In this document: positions 25,615 through 34,776 of the stretch, one piece after another
Layout: each line of letters starts with the position of its first letter
Position numbering within the stretch: position 1 is the first letter of the stretch
From: Porticoccus sp002341315
Lineage (GTDB): Bacteria; Pseudomonadota; Gammaproteobacteria; Pseudomonadales; Porticoccaceae
Reading direction: 5' to 3' (one strand)
NCBI RefSeq assembly: GCF_047634355.1
Contig: NZ_JBLIAL010000009.1
Length of the DNA stretch: 64,000 bases
Notes under the pieces: model-generated
Seen by the model: only the letters and a program-made list of their open reading frames with translations
What the model was told of the DNA's origin: nothing
Database searches by the model: none
Position numbers and translations under genes: made by a program

Positions 25615-27674
25615 GTGTTGTCCTGCTGTGTCAGTACCCGTCGCAGGTATTGGGCAAGTTCAGCGCGGTGGTAGGGTTTTCTGATGAGGTTGGTGTTGTC
25701 TTGCAGCCCGTCTCCTTCATCGTCGTGGCCGGCAAATCCGGTAGTGAACAGTATTTTCAGGTAGGGGCATTGCTCACTGGCCAGTTGGGCCAGTTGTCTG
25801 CCGCCCATGCCGGGCATGCGCAAATCGGTGAATAGCAGGTCAACCGCATTGCCTTCGCGCAACAGGTCGAGTGCCTGCTGGCCATCGGTTGCCGTGATGA
25901 CCTGATAGCCCAGGGATTCCAGTTGATGTTTGGCGACACTCCGAACCAGGTGGTCGTCCTCCACCAGCAGGATCCATTCGTTGCCGCCGATCTTTTCAGA
26001 TGGTTTCTCGTCAACTGGCAGCGGTGTCGGTGGCTGGTCCGAGACAGGCAGATAGAGGAGGAAGGTGCTGCCTTCCCCCGGCTTTGAGTGGACGCTGATT
26101 TGTCCGCCAGACTGATTGATGAACCCGTGTACCATCGCTAACCCCAGCCCTGTTCCACCTCCCTGTTCTGTAGAGGTGAAGAAAGGCTCAAACAATCGAT
26201 CCACAAGCTCGGGGGCTATACCAGTGCCCGTATCGGTGATTGATAACACGACATATTGGCCACGACTCAAATCCAGCTCGGTTGAATCGCTCGTCTGAGC
26301 GGCACGTGTTGAGATGGTCAGGCTGCCGCCCAGTGGCATGGCATCGCGTCCGTTGACACACAGGTTCAGCAACGCGTGCTCTAGTTCTGAAGGATCCACA
26401 TAGATTGCCGGTAGCCGTGAATCGAGCTCCAGTGTGATGACAATATTGCTACCCAGTGTTCGCTGCAGCAGGGGTTCGATACCGAGCACCAGTTGATTCA
26501 GGTTCACGGCCCTCGGGGTGAGGCTCTGTTGCCGGGCAAATGCCAGCAGGCGATGGGTTAGATCCGCTCCGCGTTCAGCAGCCTCTGTGATCATACTTGC
26601 CAGCTTTTGATGGTCGGGATGATCGTGCAGCGAGTCTTCCAGAATTTGCGCGTTACCCATGACCACAGTGAGCAGGTTATTGAAATCATGGGCGACCCCG
26701 CCAGTCAGCATACCCAGAGCCTCCAGCCGTTGTGCCCGGTGGAGTTGTTTTTCCATTGTGATGCGGTTTGTTATATCGGTCATGCCACCGACCATCCGGA
26801 TGACGGTGCCGTTGTCATCGCGAATCAGATGACCGCGATCCTCCACCTGTGCCCAATGACCATCTGCACATCTGAAACGATAGCTGGCGGACCAATGATT
26901 GTTGCCATTTTGGGAAATGGCCAGTCGGCGTCCGGCCAGCACCTCCTCCCTATCATCGGGGTGAATCAGCGCAGCCCAGGCGGCGTCGTCAGGTTGTGAG
27001 TTGGTGCGGCGGTGGCCAAAGAGCTGTGTGAAACCGTCATTCCACCAGCGATTGTCACTGAGCATATCCCAGTCCCAGGCGGCATCACTGGTGGCCTGAG
27101 CCAATAACCGGAACCGCTCTACGCTGACCCGAAGCGCCGCTTCCGTGGCTTCCCGGCGGGCAATGTCCTTCTCTAAGGCCCGGTTGGCGATTTCCAATTG
27201 ACGGGATTTTTCTTCCAGTTTGCGAACCAGTGTCTGGTTATAGGTCTTCAGAATTGTGTTTTCATCGAGACCGACGGGACTGGTCGCAATAGGTTTGGCG
27301 ATATGGGGTTGATCCTGTATCTGCCACAGGACTTTGAGAAAAGCTTCAGGTTCGACAGACTTCAGGATAAAGGCATCGGCACCCAGATCCAGGGCCAGCT
27401 CTCGGTCACTTTCTTCGGTGTAGGTGGCGGTGTAGATGATGAAAGGGATATGCGAGAGGCGGGAGTCGGACTTCCATTGCTGGAGCAGCGTGTAGCCGTC
27501 CATGATGGGCATCAACAGATCAGAAACAATCATGTCGGGAGGGGTGTTGCGCGCCTTCTCCAGTGCTTCGTTGCCCTGGCTGGCAGTATCGACCTGATAA
27601 CCGTGGCTGATGAGCAGCGTCTCCAGGTAATAGAGGTTTTCTTCCCGGTCATCGACGATGAGGATTCGCGACAT
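25611..27674 (-). CDS. hybrid histidine kinase: receiver-PAS-HisKA-HATPase-receiver
   Basis: This 687-residue cytosolic kinase has an N-terminal receiver (ILIVDDREENLYYL, phospho-Asp in MIVSDLLMPIMDG), a coiled coil (about 150-185), one PAS domain (DAAWDWDMLSDNRWWNDGF), HisKA with LTGGVAHDFNNLL, an HATPase (GGGTGLGLAMVHGFINQSGG) and a C-terminal receiver (WILLVEDDHLVRSV, phospho-Asp in LLFTDLRMPGMG). Receivers at both ends mean that it can receive phosphate from upstream kinases and pass it on internally. Its kinase core is similar to that of the 1320-residue protein, which suggests duplication. It starts at the last base of the single-receiver gene. Confidence 0.92.
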   Translation of the reverse strand: MSRILIVDDREENLYYLETLLISHGYQVDTASQGNEALEKARNTPPDMIVSDLLMPIMDGYTLLQQWKSDSRLSHIPFIIYTATYTEESDRELALDLGADAFILKSVEPEAFLKVLWQIQDQPHIAKPIATSPVGLDENTILKTYNQTLVRKLEEKSRQLEIANRALEKDIARREATEAALRVSVERFRLLAQATSDAAWDWDMLSDNRWWNDGFTQLFGHRRTNSQPDDAAWAALIHPDDREEVLAGRRLAISQNGNNHWSASYRFRCADGHWAQVEDRGHLIRDDNGTVIRMVGGMTDITNRITMEKQLHRAQRLEALGMLTGGVAHDFNNLLTVVMGNAQILEDSLHDHPDHQKLASMITEAAERGADLTHRLLAFARQQSLTPRAVNLNQLVLGIEPLLQRTLGSNIVITLELDSRLPAIYVDPSELEHALLNLCVNGRDAMPLGGSLTISTRAAQTSDSTELDLSRGQYVVLSITDTGTGIAPELVDRLFEPFFTSTEQGGGTGLGLAMVHGFINQSGGQISVHSKPGEGSTFLLYLPVSDQPPTPLPVDEKPSEKIGGNEWILLVEDDHLVRSVAKHQLESLGYQVITATDGQQALDLLREGNAVDLLFTDLRMPGMGGRQLAQLASEQCPYLKILFTTGFAGHDDEGDGLQDNTNLIRKPYHRAELAQYLRRVLTQQDNT

Positions 27675-28072
27675 CAGCTGCTTTCCATATCCGGAGACTG
27701 CCAGCAGACACTTTCCACCTCATCAACAAAAGTATCGGGGTCGATGGGTTTTTCGATATAACCACTACAGCCCGCTGCCAGTGCTTTTTCGCGATCACCC
27801 GCCATGGCGTGGGAGGTCACTGCGATAATGGGGATATTGCCTACTGACTCGACTTCGCGCAGGCTTGCCGCCACGTCATACCCATGCATGGTCGGTAATT
27901 GTATATCCAGCAGAATCAGGTCAGGCAACAGCGCCTTGGCCAATGCAATGCCTGCCGGTCCATCGGTGGCCGACCTGACGCGGTGGCCGCGGTGTTCCAG
28001 TAAAAAAGTCAGCAGGTAGCGATTGAGCTCATTGTCTTCAATGACCAGAATATCGAGGCAGGGTTCTTTCAT
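27674..28072 (-). CDS. single-domain response regulator (CheY-like)
   Basis: This 132-residue receiver stands alone: ILVIEDNELNRYLL (acidic pocket), LILLDIQLPTMHG (phospho-Asp about 57), VTSHAM (switch Thr/Ser) and IEKPIDPD (Lys). It has no output domain, so it probably shuttles phosphate between kinases, as DivK-type proteins do. The gene overlaps the upstream membrane kinase by 4 bp and the downstream hybrid kinase by 1 bp. Confidence 0.92.
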   Translation of the reverse strand: MKEPCLDILVIEDNELNRYLLTFLLEHRGHRVRSATDGPAGIALAKALLPDLILLDIQLPTMHGYDVAASLREVESVGNIPIIAVTSHAMAGDREKALAAGCSGYIEKPIDPDTFVDEVESVCWQSPDMESS

Positions 28073-29214
28073 GATAGCTCCAGTGGCAATATCACGGTAA
28101 ATTCACTGCCCTGTGACCATTGACTGTCGACCTTGATTGCGCCGCCGAGCAGATTGGTCAGGCGGCTGCAGATCGCCAAACCCAATCCGGTGCCGTCGTG
28201 TTGGCGGGTGAGGCCACTGTCGACCTGGTTGAAAGGTTTGAATAACTGCTCTATATCTTCCGGTCGGATACCAATGCCGGTATCGGTGACCCGGAATCGA
28301 ACAGCGGGTACCGGCTGTTCGCCACGAAGTGGTGCTCTGTTGTCTTCACTATCGACCGCAGTGGTAGGAACCCATGCCGGTTCCAACTCCACATGCAACG
28401 CGACACTGCCCCGGTCCGTGAACTTAATGGCGTTGTTCAGCAGATTCAGCAAAATTTGTTCAACCCGTCGACGATCACTGCACATGGTAGATAAACCCTC
28501 TGCGATATCCCTGTAAAGAGACAGACCTTTCCTCTCTGCCAATGGTTTGACACTTCCGATCACCCGATCGATTGCGTCGGTCAGGTCAAAAGACTCCCGG
28601 CGGACCTGTAACTGCCCAGCTTCGATTTTGGAGATATCCAGCACGTCGTTGATCAGATCCAACAAGTGGCGGGCACTGCTGCGGACCATGCCCAGTTGTT
28701 TTGTCTGTTCCCGGGTAATGGGCCCAGCCATTCCCTGCAGGATAATGCCGGTAAAACCGATGATTGAGTTGAGTGGGGTCCGCAACTCGTGGGACATGGT
28801 GGCGAGAAATGATGACTTCAATTGATCGGCAGTTTCAGCGCGGTTAGCGACCGATTGCAGTTCATTGGTGCGAGTCCTGACCCTCTTTTCCAGGTTCTGA
28901 TTCAGTGTTTTGAGGTCGGCATAGGCTTTCTCCAGGGCACCGAAAGCCCACCAGATCAGTAGCAGTAATAACAGCGAGGTGATCAGGACAAACCCGATCC
29001 CCTTGTACACGCTCCAGCGACTGAATGTTTCGGTATCGGCTGCCAATGCCATCAGTGCGTGGTCAGAGGCATAGATCCACAAACTGGCTACAATGGCATA
29101 GACGGCGGTGATCAGTAGTGCGCGGCAACGCAGTGACCATTTTCTTCCTGGATCGGAGGAAGGCGGGAGAACGGTATTCTGACCCTGTTCGTCGTCGGGC
29201 CTGTTGGTGCTCAT
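28069..29214 (-). CDS. membrane-bound sensor histidine kinase
   Basis: This 381-residue kinase has two membrane helices (about 30-50 and 73-93) around a short periplasmic loop, a coiled coil (about 95-135), HisKA with the phospho-His in LATMSHELRTPLNSIIGFTG, and an HATPase with NLLNNAIKFTDRG, DTGIGI and GTGLGLAICSRL. The periplasmic loop is only about 20 residues, so it may sense the membrane or an internal signal. It is the first gene of the operon, which extends to 20233. The 435 bp before it should hold the operon promoter, but no clear one is visible. Confidence 0.92.
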   Translation of the reverse strand: MSTNRPDDEQGQNTVLPPSSDPGRKWSLRCRALLITAVYAIVASLWIYASDHALMALAADTETFSRWSVYKGIGFVLITSLLLLLLIWWAFGALEKAYADLKTLNQNLEKRVRTRTNELQSVANRAETADQLKSSFLATMSHELRTPLNSIIGFTGIILQGMAGPITREQTKQLGMVRSSARHLLDLINDVLDISKIEAGQLQVRRESFDLTDAIDRVIGSVKPLAERKGLSLYRDIAEGLSTMCSDRRRVEQILLNLLNNAIKFTDRGSVALHVELEPAWVPTTAVDSEDNRAPLRGEQPVPAVRFRVTDTGIGIRPEDIEQLFKPFNQVDSGLTRQHDGTGLGLAICSRLTNLLGGAIKVDSQWSQGSEFTVILPLELS

Positions 29215-29649
29215 GGGGCAACCCCGGAAATTGGACTGGTTCCGACTCTCGGCATGTCCCGTTTCGATAGTGCAGTCAAGTCGGGCAACATGGCCGTCCT
29301 TCCTGTCAGTGTGGCAGTTCCTTATCTCAAGTCTGCAATACCAATTTACTGCATGGACAGTTATTGCGGGCTGTTTTTATAAGTATGACCACTGCAGAAT
29401 AGGCCCAGAGTGGTTGATGGGTCAATCCTTGCCCTGACGATAGTGGGTTCGCTCGTCGCTGTGTTCGAGTTGCAGTATCTCCGCCCCCCCTGATGTCAGC
29501 CCAGTGGCGCGGGTTTTTTGGTGTTAACCGACAAACGTGGGGAAAAGTCATTTAGACTATCACCCCCGCTGAGCCGGCCATGTCCTTTGGTTGACGCGTG
29601 GGCACTTTTATTCTGTAACCGTTTTTATTTTTGTAACTATTGGGACGCT
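29215..29649. other. intergenic region between divergent operons, no gene seen
   Basis: This 435-bp stretch separates the kinase operon from yadG. No ORF with plausible coding character, RNA gene or good promoter pair is visible on either strand. It must carry promoters for both directions. Confidence 0.5.
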
Positions 29650-30591
29650 ATGACCGCTGCATTATCGATCCGCAATTTGCACAAACAGTATGACAATGGC
29701 TTTGAGGCGCTCAAGGGCATCGACCTTGACGTTCAACCCGGCGATTTTTTTGCACTGCTCGGGCCCAACGGTGCCGGTAAGTCCACCACCATCGGCATCA
29801 TCTGTTCTCTGGTGAGAAAAACGGCCGGTGAGATAGCCATTTTCGGGACGGATATCGACAGAAACTTCTCCCTGGCCAAGCAGTATATCGGCGTGGTTCC
29901 GCAGGAATTTAACTTCAACCAGTTTGAAAAAGTCATCGATATTGTCAAAACCCAGGCGGGCTATTTCGGGTTGCCGCCAAAGCTTGCCGGGGAGCGCACC
30001 GAGAAATATCTGAGGCAGCTGGGCCTCTGGGAAAAACGCCATCAGCGCTCCCGGATGCTCTCCGGTGGTATGAAGCGACGACTGATGATTGCCAGGGCGC
30101 TGGTTCACGAACCGCAGCTGTTGGTGCTGGACGAGCCCACGGCCGGTGTGGATATCGAGTTGCGCCGCTCCATGTGGCAGTTTCTGAAGGCGATTAATGC
30201 CAGCGGTACCACGATCATATTGACCACGCATTACCTGGAGGAGGCAGAGAGTCTCTGCCGCAATGTGGCGATCATCGATCAGGGTAAAATCATCCACAAT
30301 ACCTCCATCAAGCAGTTGTTACGGCAGCTCAATAAGGAGGTGTTTGTACTGGATACCCGCGAGGCGTTGACCGATATGCCGACCATTGAGGGTTATCCGG
30401 GGCAGCTGATCGATGAACACAGTTTTGAGGTTGAGGTGGTGAAGGGAAAATCGCTGAACAAATTGTTTGCCAGTCTCAGCGAGCGGGACATCCATGTGAC
30501 CAGCATGCGCAACAAGGCCAACCGGCTGGAAGAGCTGTTTGTTTCCCTGGTGGAGCCGCACAGGAATGAAACGGCGGAGGCACAGTTATGA
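29650..30591 (+). CDS. yadG: ABC transporter ATP-binding protein YadG-like
   Basis: This 313-residue NBD has Walker A GPNGAGKSTTI, Q-loop VVPQEFNF, signature MLSGGMKRRLMI, Walker B LLVLDEPTAGVD and H-loop LTTHYLEE, with a C-terminal DrrA-like extension. With the YadH-like permease it forms an ABC-2 exporter of unknown substrate that is widespread in gammaproteobacteria. I chose ATG 29650 (MTAALSIRNL) because the longer reading from 29518 adds unrelated sequence. It overlaps yadH by 4 bp. Confidence 0.88.
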   Translation: MTAALSIRNLHKQYDNGFEALKGIDLDVQPGDFFALLGPNGAGKSTTIGIICSLVRKTAGEIAIFGTDIDRNFSLAKQYIGVVPQEFNFNQFEKVIDIVKTQAGYFGLPPKLAGERTEKYLRQLGLWEKRHQRSRMLSGGMKRRLMIARALVHEPQLLVLDEPTAGVDIELRRSMWQFLKAINASGTTIILTTHYLEEAESLCRNVAIIDQGKIIHNTSIKQLLRQLNKEVFVLDTREALTDMPTIEGYPGQLIDEHSFEVEVVKGKSLNKLFASLSERDIHVTSMRNKANRLEELFVSLVEPHRNETAEAQL

Positions 30592-31361
30592 ATGCCGGTC
30601 AGCAATGGGTGGCGTTTACCACCATTCTGGTGAAGGAAGTCCGCCGTTTTATGCGCATCTGGCAGCAGACCCTGCTGCCGCCTGCTATTACGATCGCCCT
30701 GTATTTTGTCATCTTTGGCAAATTGATAGGACCGCGGATTGGTGAAATGTCCGGTTTCACCTATATCGAGTTTGTGGTGCCGGGGCTGATCATGATGTCG
30801 GTGATCACCAATGCCTATGGCAACGTGGTGTCTTCTTTTTTTGGTACCAAGTTTCAGCGCAGTATCGAAGAGTTACTGGTGTCGCCGGTGCCCAACTACA
30901 TCATTCTGCTGGGTTATGTCATCGGTGGTGTAGTCCGCGGTCTGGCTGTGGGGGTGATTGTGACACTGCTGTCCCTGTTTTTTACCGATTTGCAGGTCAG
31001 CCATCTGGGTGTAACGGTCGCCATTGTATTTTTAACTGCGGTCCTGTTCGCGCTGGCGGGGTTTATCAACGCGGTTTTTGCCAACAGTTTTGATGATATA
31101 TCCATTATTCCGACCTTTGTGTTGACGCCGCTCACCTACCTGGGCGGTGTGTTTTACTCCATCAGCATGTTGCCGCCTTTCTGGCAGGCGGTGTCGCTGG
31201 CCAATCCGGTGCTCTATATGGTCAACACCTTCCGGTACGGTCTGTTGGGTGTATCGGATATTAATGTGGCATGGGCCTTTGTCATGGTGACGGGTTTCTG
31301 CGCCCTGCTGTTTTTCTTCTCGCTGTTTCTGCTGGAGCGGGGCAAACGATTGCGCAGTTGA
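30588..31361 (+). CDS. yadH: ABC-2 type permease YadH-like
   Basis: This 257-residue membrane protein has six hydrophobic segments and the ABC-2 signature region EFVVPGLIMMSVITNAYGNV, with TFVLTPLTYLGGVFYSISML before the last helices. Length matches E. coli YadH (256). It pairs with yadG through an ATGA overlap. The queF gene follows 8 bp later. Confidence 0.88.
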   Translation: MNAGQQWVAFTTILVKEVRRFMRIWQQTLLPPAITIALYFVIFGKLIGPRIGEMSGFTYIEFVVPGLIMMSVITNAYGNVVSSFFGTKFQRSIEELLVSPVPNYIILLGYVIGGVVRGLAVGVIVTLLSLFFTDLQVSHLGVTVAIVFLTAVLFALAGFINAVFANSFDDISIIPTFVLTPLTYLGGVFYSISMLPPFWQAVSLANPVLYMVNTFRYGLLGVSDINVAWAFVMVTGFCALLFFFSLFLLERGKRLRS

Positions 31362-31369
31362 GGTGAGCC

Positions 31370-32191
31370 ATGACGGAAAAAAAAATATTGCTTGGGGCCG
31401 ACACTGACTACCCCGCCAGCTACAGTCCGCAGTTATTGCATCCGATTCCCCGAAAAGAGGGCAGGCAGGCATTGGGTATTCTGGACGCCGAGCCTTTTTT
31501 TGGCGTGGATCTCTGGACCGCCTATGAGCTCTCCTGGCTGGATATGCGGGGCAAACCGATGGTGGCGGTGGCAGAGCTATCGATACCGGGCAGCACGCTC
31601 AATCTGGTCGAGTCAAAATCCCTGAAGCTCTATCTCAACTCGTTGAACCAGGAGCGCTATCGCTCCGTGGAAGAGGTGACCCGGATCATCGAGCGCGATG
31701 TCAGTGCCTGTGTGGTGGGGCCGATACTGGTGGGGATTCACCCCGGCGACAGTTATCGTCACATGGGACTCGGCTCGCTGCCCGGTATTTGCCTGGATGA
31801 CCTGTCAGTAGACGTGGATACCTATGCCCCGGATCCCTCACTGCTCGGGCTGGCGAACGGGCGCACAGGGGTCAGCGAATCGCTCTACAGCCATTTATTG
31901 AAAACCAATTGCCCGGTCACCGGGCAGCCCGATTGGGCCAGCATCCTGATTCGTTACAGTGGGCCCGCGATCGACCGCGAAGGGTTGCTGCGCTATCTGG
32001 TTTCTTTTCGCAATCATCAGGATTTTCACGAGCAGTGCGTGGAGCGCATCTTTACCGAAATCAGGGAGTTGTGTCAGCCGGACACACTGGAGGTCTACGC
32101 CCGCTACACCCGTCGCGGTGGGCTGGAGATCAATCCCTATCGCAGCAGTGTGCAATCCGATCCTCCCAGGGTGCGCCTGTCGAGGCAGTGA
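31370..32191 (+). CDS. queF: NADPH-dependent 7-cyano-7-deazaguanine reductase QueF (long form)
   Basis: This 273-residue enzyme is the bimodular QueF of gammaproteobacteria. The NADPH/substrate signature ESKSLKLYLNS lies near 81-91. The C-terminal half carries the catalytic Cys of NCPVTGQPDWASI and the Glu/His pair in FRNHQDFHEQCVE. It reduces preQ0 to preQ1 in queuosine synthesis. It follows yadH closely and is convergent with the adenylate cyclase gene, 16 bp apart. Confidence 0.95.
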   Translation: MTEKKILLGADTDYPASYSPQLLHPIPRKEGRQALGILDAEPFFGVDLWTAYELSWLDMRGKPMVAVAELSIPGSTLNLVESKSLKLYLNSLNQERYRSVEEVTRIIERDVSACVVGPILVGIHPGDSYRHMGLGSLPGICLDDLSVDVDTYAPDPSLLGLANGRTGVSESLYSHLLKTNCPVTGQPDWASILIRYSGPAIDREGLLRYLVSFRNHQDFHEQCVERIFTEIRELCQPDTLEVYARYTRRGGLEINPYRSSVQSDPPRVRLSRQ

Positions 32192-32207
32192 GAGCGGGTA
32201 TCAGGTA

Positions 32208-33584
32208 TCAGTAGTTTTTCTTGTTTTTCAGTTGGGCGGCGGCTTCGATCAGGGACTTCATGATTCGATCCCGGTCGTAGTGGCGGATTCTGTCCATATC
32301 CATATAGAAAGAAAAACCATCTGTCATGTGCTCGAAGTAGCTCTGGTCACTCCCCATATTTTTGCGGAAGTCCACCACAGAATAAATTCGTACCGGCTGT
32401 TGATAGCCCTTGATCTGAATATCGCCCTTGTCGCGGCACATGATCTGGTCTTTCACCAGTGAGTAGGTCTCGTGTGAAATCAGGATCTCGCCGGGTTCTG
32501 CGGCGGACTCCAGTCGGCTGGCCAGATTCACCTCGGTGCCGAGCAGGGTGTAGTCCAGCCGGTTCTCCGTGCCAAAGTTGCCGACGGCGCAGTAGCCGGT
32601 ATTCAGGCCCATGCGTATTTCCATGGGTGTTTCTATGCCCTGACTGGCCCAGCGACGTTGCAATTCCTTCATGTGTTTTTTCATGGCAATGGCCATTGAG
32701 ACTGCGGCCGTACAGTCGGCCTTCACACCATTACTGGTGGGGTCGCCAAAGAAAACCATAATGGCGTCGCCGATAAACTTGTCGATGGTGCCGCCGTGCT
32801 GCAGAGCAATTTGCGACATTTCAGACAGGTAGTTGTTCAGCAGACTGGTCAGCACATCGCCTTCAAGTTCTTCGGCCAGTTCGCTGAAACCCTTGATGTC
32901 TGAAAAAAATACCGTCAGTTTTTTGCGGTGGGTTTCCAGCTTGACGTCTTTGCCCGACTGGATGGCCTTCAGCAGGGTTGGGGAGAGATATTTTGACAGG
33001 CGGTAATTTCTCAGTTTCAGTTGAACCTGCGTTTTTTCCAGCTCTTTCTGTTTCTCTCCCAGGGTTGCGATTTCCCTGGAACTGCTGGCGCCATAAATAC
33101 AGATATATATCCCCAGCGCCAACAGTGGTGGCAGACCGGTCAGGATGTCTGCCGAAAGTGTCCACTGGGGAAATCTCAGGAGAGCGGTTATTGCAATGCC
33201 AAGCAACAGCGCCAGGTTGTCATTGCGTAACTTCCTGAAACCGCCACCAATGATTCCGTTAAACTGCAGCGTGATAATCAGCAGCAGAGCAGGCAGTAGA
33301 CTCAGGTCGATCAGGCAGATCAGGCCACCGAGCAGCAGCGCATCAATAAAAGATAAAACCGTCCCGACGCCGGGTCGTGATGAGGGCGAGACGCGCTGCA
33401 ATAAAAAATGGGAAGACAGAATATAGCCAATGGTCACCAGCAGGGGCAACGTGACAATCAGCTCATGCTCCAGTCCACGATGGAATGTGAGTAGCGATAA
33501 AATACCGGCAAAACCTACCAGAAGGCGGAATAGGCTCTGGTAATGTAAAATGCGGTTTGTCTCTTTAAGACTGTTTGGCGTCAT
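32208..33584 (-). CDS. membrane-bound class III adenylate/guanylate cyclase
   Basis: This 458-residue protein has about six N-terminal membrane helices (residues 15-165), a coiled coil with ELEKTQVQLKLRNYRLSKYL, and a class III cyclase domain: VFFSDIKGFSELAE (metal Asp), DKFIGDAIMVFFGDP (second metal Asp), RMGLNTGYCAVGNFG and DYTLLGTEVNLASRLE. The layout resembles Pseudomonas CyaB and should make cAMP at the inner membrane. A tail of about 45 residues after the cyclase core (FEHMTDGFSFYMDMDR) is unassigned. Confidence 0.88.
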   Translation of the reverse strand: MTPNSLKETNRILHYQSLFRLLVGFAGILSLLTFHRGLEHELIVTLPLLVTIGYILSSHFLLQRVSPSSRPGVGTVLSFIDALLLGGLICLIDLSLLPALLLIITLQFNGIIGGGFRKLRNDNLALLLGIAITALLRFPQWTLSADILTGLPPLLALGIYICIYGASSSREIATLGEKQKELEKTQVQLKLRNYRLSKYLSPTLLKAIQSGKDVKLETHRKKLTVFFSDIKGFSELAEELEGDVLTSLLNNYLSEMSQIALQHGGTIDKFIGDAIMVFFGDPTSNGVKADCTAAVSMAIAMKKHMKELQRRWASQGIETPMEIRMGLNTGYCAVGNFGTENRLDYTLLGTEVNLASRLESAAEPGEILISHETYSLVKDQIMCRDKGDIQIKGYQQPVRIYSVVDFRKNMGSDQSYFEHMTDGFSFYMDMDRIRHYDRDRIMKSLIEAAAQLKNKKNY

Positions 33585-33692
33585 CCTGTAAGATAATGTT
33601 CCCGGTACAGTGAATCAGTGCGCGTCATTACACGACGTCTGATCGAAAATGTCCATGACCCCGCAACATGGTCACAGCAGTAAGGAAAAAAA

Positions 33693-34250
33693 ATGGATGC
33701 ATTGCAGGCCCTTCACCAGCGCGTATCAGTACCCAGATTGTCGGAGCCCTCGCCGAAAGGCGACATTCTGGCCAATATTCAGCGAGCGGCGTTTCGTGCT
33801 GCCGATCATGCAAGAATGCGCCCCTGGCGTTTTCTCATCGTTGAGGGTGAGGGGCGGCAGGCGCTCGGGGAACTGTTTGTTCGTTCAGAAGAGCAGCAGG
33901 GTGCCGTACTCAGTGACAAAGCGCGGCAGCGTATTGCCGAGCGCCCCCTGCGCGCGCCGATGGTCATGGTCGTGATCGCCAGCCCGAAAGAAAACCCCAA
34001 GGTCCCGGAAATTGAGCAGTGGCTATCCGCCGGGGCGGCTGCGCAAAATATGATCACTGCCGCTTATGCACAGGGTATCGGTGCGGTCTGGCGAACCGGT
34101 GACTATGCCTATGACCCCTCCGTCATGGCAGGGCTGGGGCTCAGTGATGCCGAGCGTATCATTGGCTTCCTGTATCTGGGAACTGTCCAGATTGCACCGC
34201 CCGAGGCTCCTGAAACAGCCATCGCTGATTACTTTCAGAGCTGGCCCTGA
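33693..34250 (+). CDS. YdjA-type nitroreductase family protein
   Basis: This 185-residue flavoprotein has RRSVPRL-like RVSVPRLSEPSP at the N-terminus, ADHARMRPWRFLIVEGEGRQ, and SAGAAAQNMITAAYAQGIGAVWRTGDYAY, the FMN and dimer-contact blocks of the YdjA subgroup. These enzymes are minimal nitroreductases with unknown natural substrates. An ATG at 33693 follows an AAGGAA ribosome site. The gene is alone before the tRNA-Ser. Confidence 0.88.
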   Translation: MDALQALHQRVSVPRLSEPSPKGDILANIQRAAFRAADHARMRPWRFLIVEGEGRQALGELFVRSEEQQGAVLSDKARQRIAERPLRAPMVMVVIASPKENPKVPEIEQWLSAGAAAQNMITAAYAQGIGAVWRTGDYAYDPSVMAGLGLSDAERIIGFLYLGTVQIAPPEAPETAIADYFQSWP

Positions 34251-34508
34251 CAATTGCTTTTTCCGGGTTGCTTGTGTACAGTTCCGCTCCTCAAAATCCT
34301 GCGTCAACTGATCCGCAGACGGGCAGTTACCCTGAACTTTGGGCTGGTAAGCAAAAATTTCTCAAGCTGAAATAAAAAATTTACTGGAGTCCGGGTAGCT
34401 GACTCGGAGCTTTAGCAGAGAGGGCACTCTTAATAGGGTGACAACGAGCACGTAGGCGTGCGGTCTTGGAGTTAAGTTAAGCTTGCTAAAGCTCAGATGA
34501 TAAAATTT

Positions 34509-34599
34509 GGTGAGGTGTCCGAGTGGTTGAAGGAGCACGCCTGGAAAGCGTGTATACGTTAATAGCGTATCGAGGGTTCGAATCCCTCTCTCACCGCCA
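34509..34599 (+). tRNA. tRNA-Ser (anticodon GGA)
   Basis: A 91-nt type II tRNA. The acceptor GGTGAGG pairs with CTCTCACC-type TCTCACC, the anticodon stem GCACGCC..GCGTGT holds CTGGAAA (GGA), a long variable arm (TATACGTTAATAGCGTATC) is present, the T-loop is GTTCGAATC, and CCA is encoded. It borders the phage-like element, which is a common integration position. Confidence 0.97.
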
Positions 34600-34645
34600 T
34601 ACAGTCTGCTGCTAACGCGACAGTAGCGTGCAGATACCGAGATAG

Positions 34646-34666
34646 CCCGCATCCTGCGGGTTTTTT
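34646..34666 (+). terminator. rho-independent terminator after tRNA-Ser
   Basis: CCCGC-ATCCT-GCGGG is followed by TTTTTT, 46 bp past the tRNA. The stem is short but GC-rich, and the T-run is clean. Confidence 0.85.
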
Positions 34667-34776
34667 ATGACGGCGTAAGTCTTCGATGTCTCCGGAGACC
34701 GCCAAAATGCTCTGAAATAGCGGTGGAGTCTCCGCGGGCGATTCAGCCAGTCACTGTTCGCACTTGGCCGTCAGAC

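Noticed and set aside
33653..34311. Alternative frames over the nitroreductase gene
   Set aside because: Only the 33693 frame shows the nitroreductase FMN-binding blocks.
34509..34599. Duplicate of the tRNA-Ser 3' end as an att repeat
   Set aside because: I looked around 40.5-41.3 kb and found no second copy. Serine recombinases also rarely use tRNA ends.
34688..34699. Perfect palindrome GTCTCCGGAGAC after tRNA-Ser as an attachment core
   Set aside because: Only one copy was found, and no matching repeat was seen at the far end of the element.
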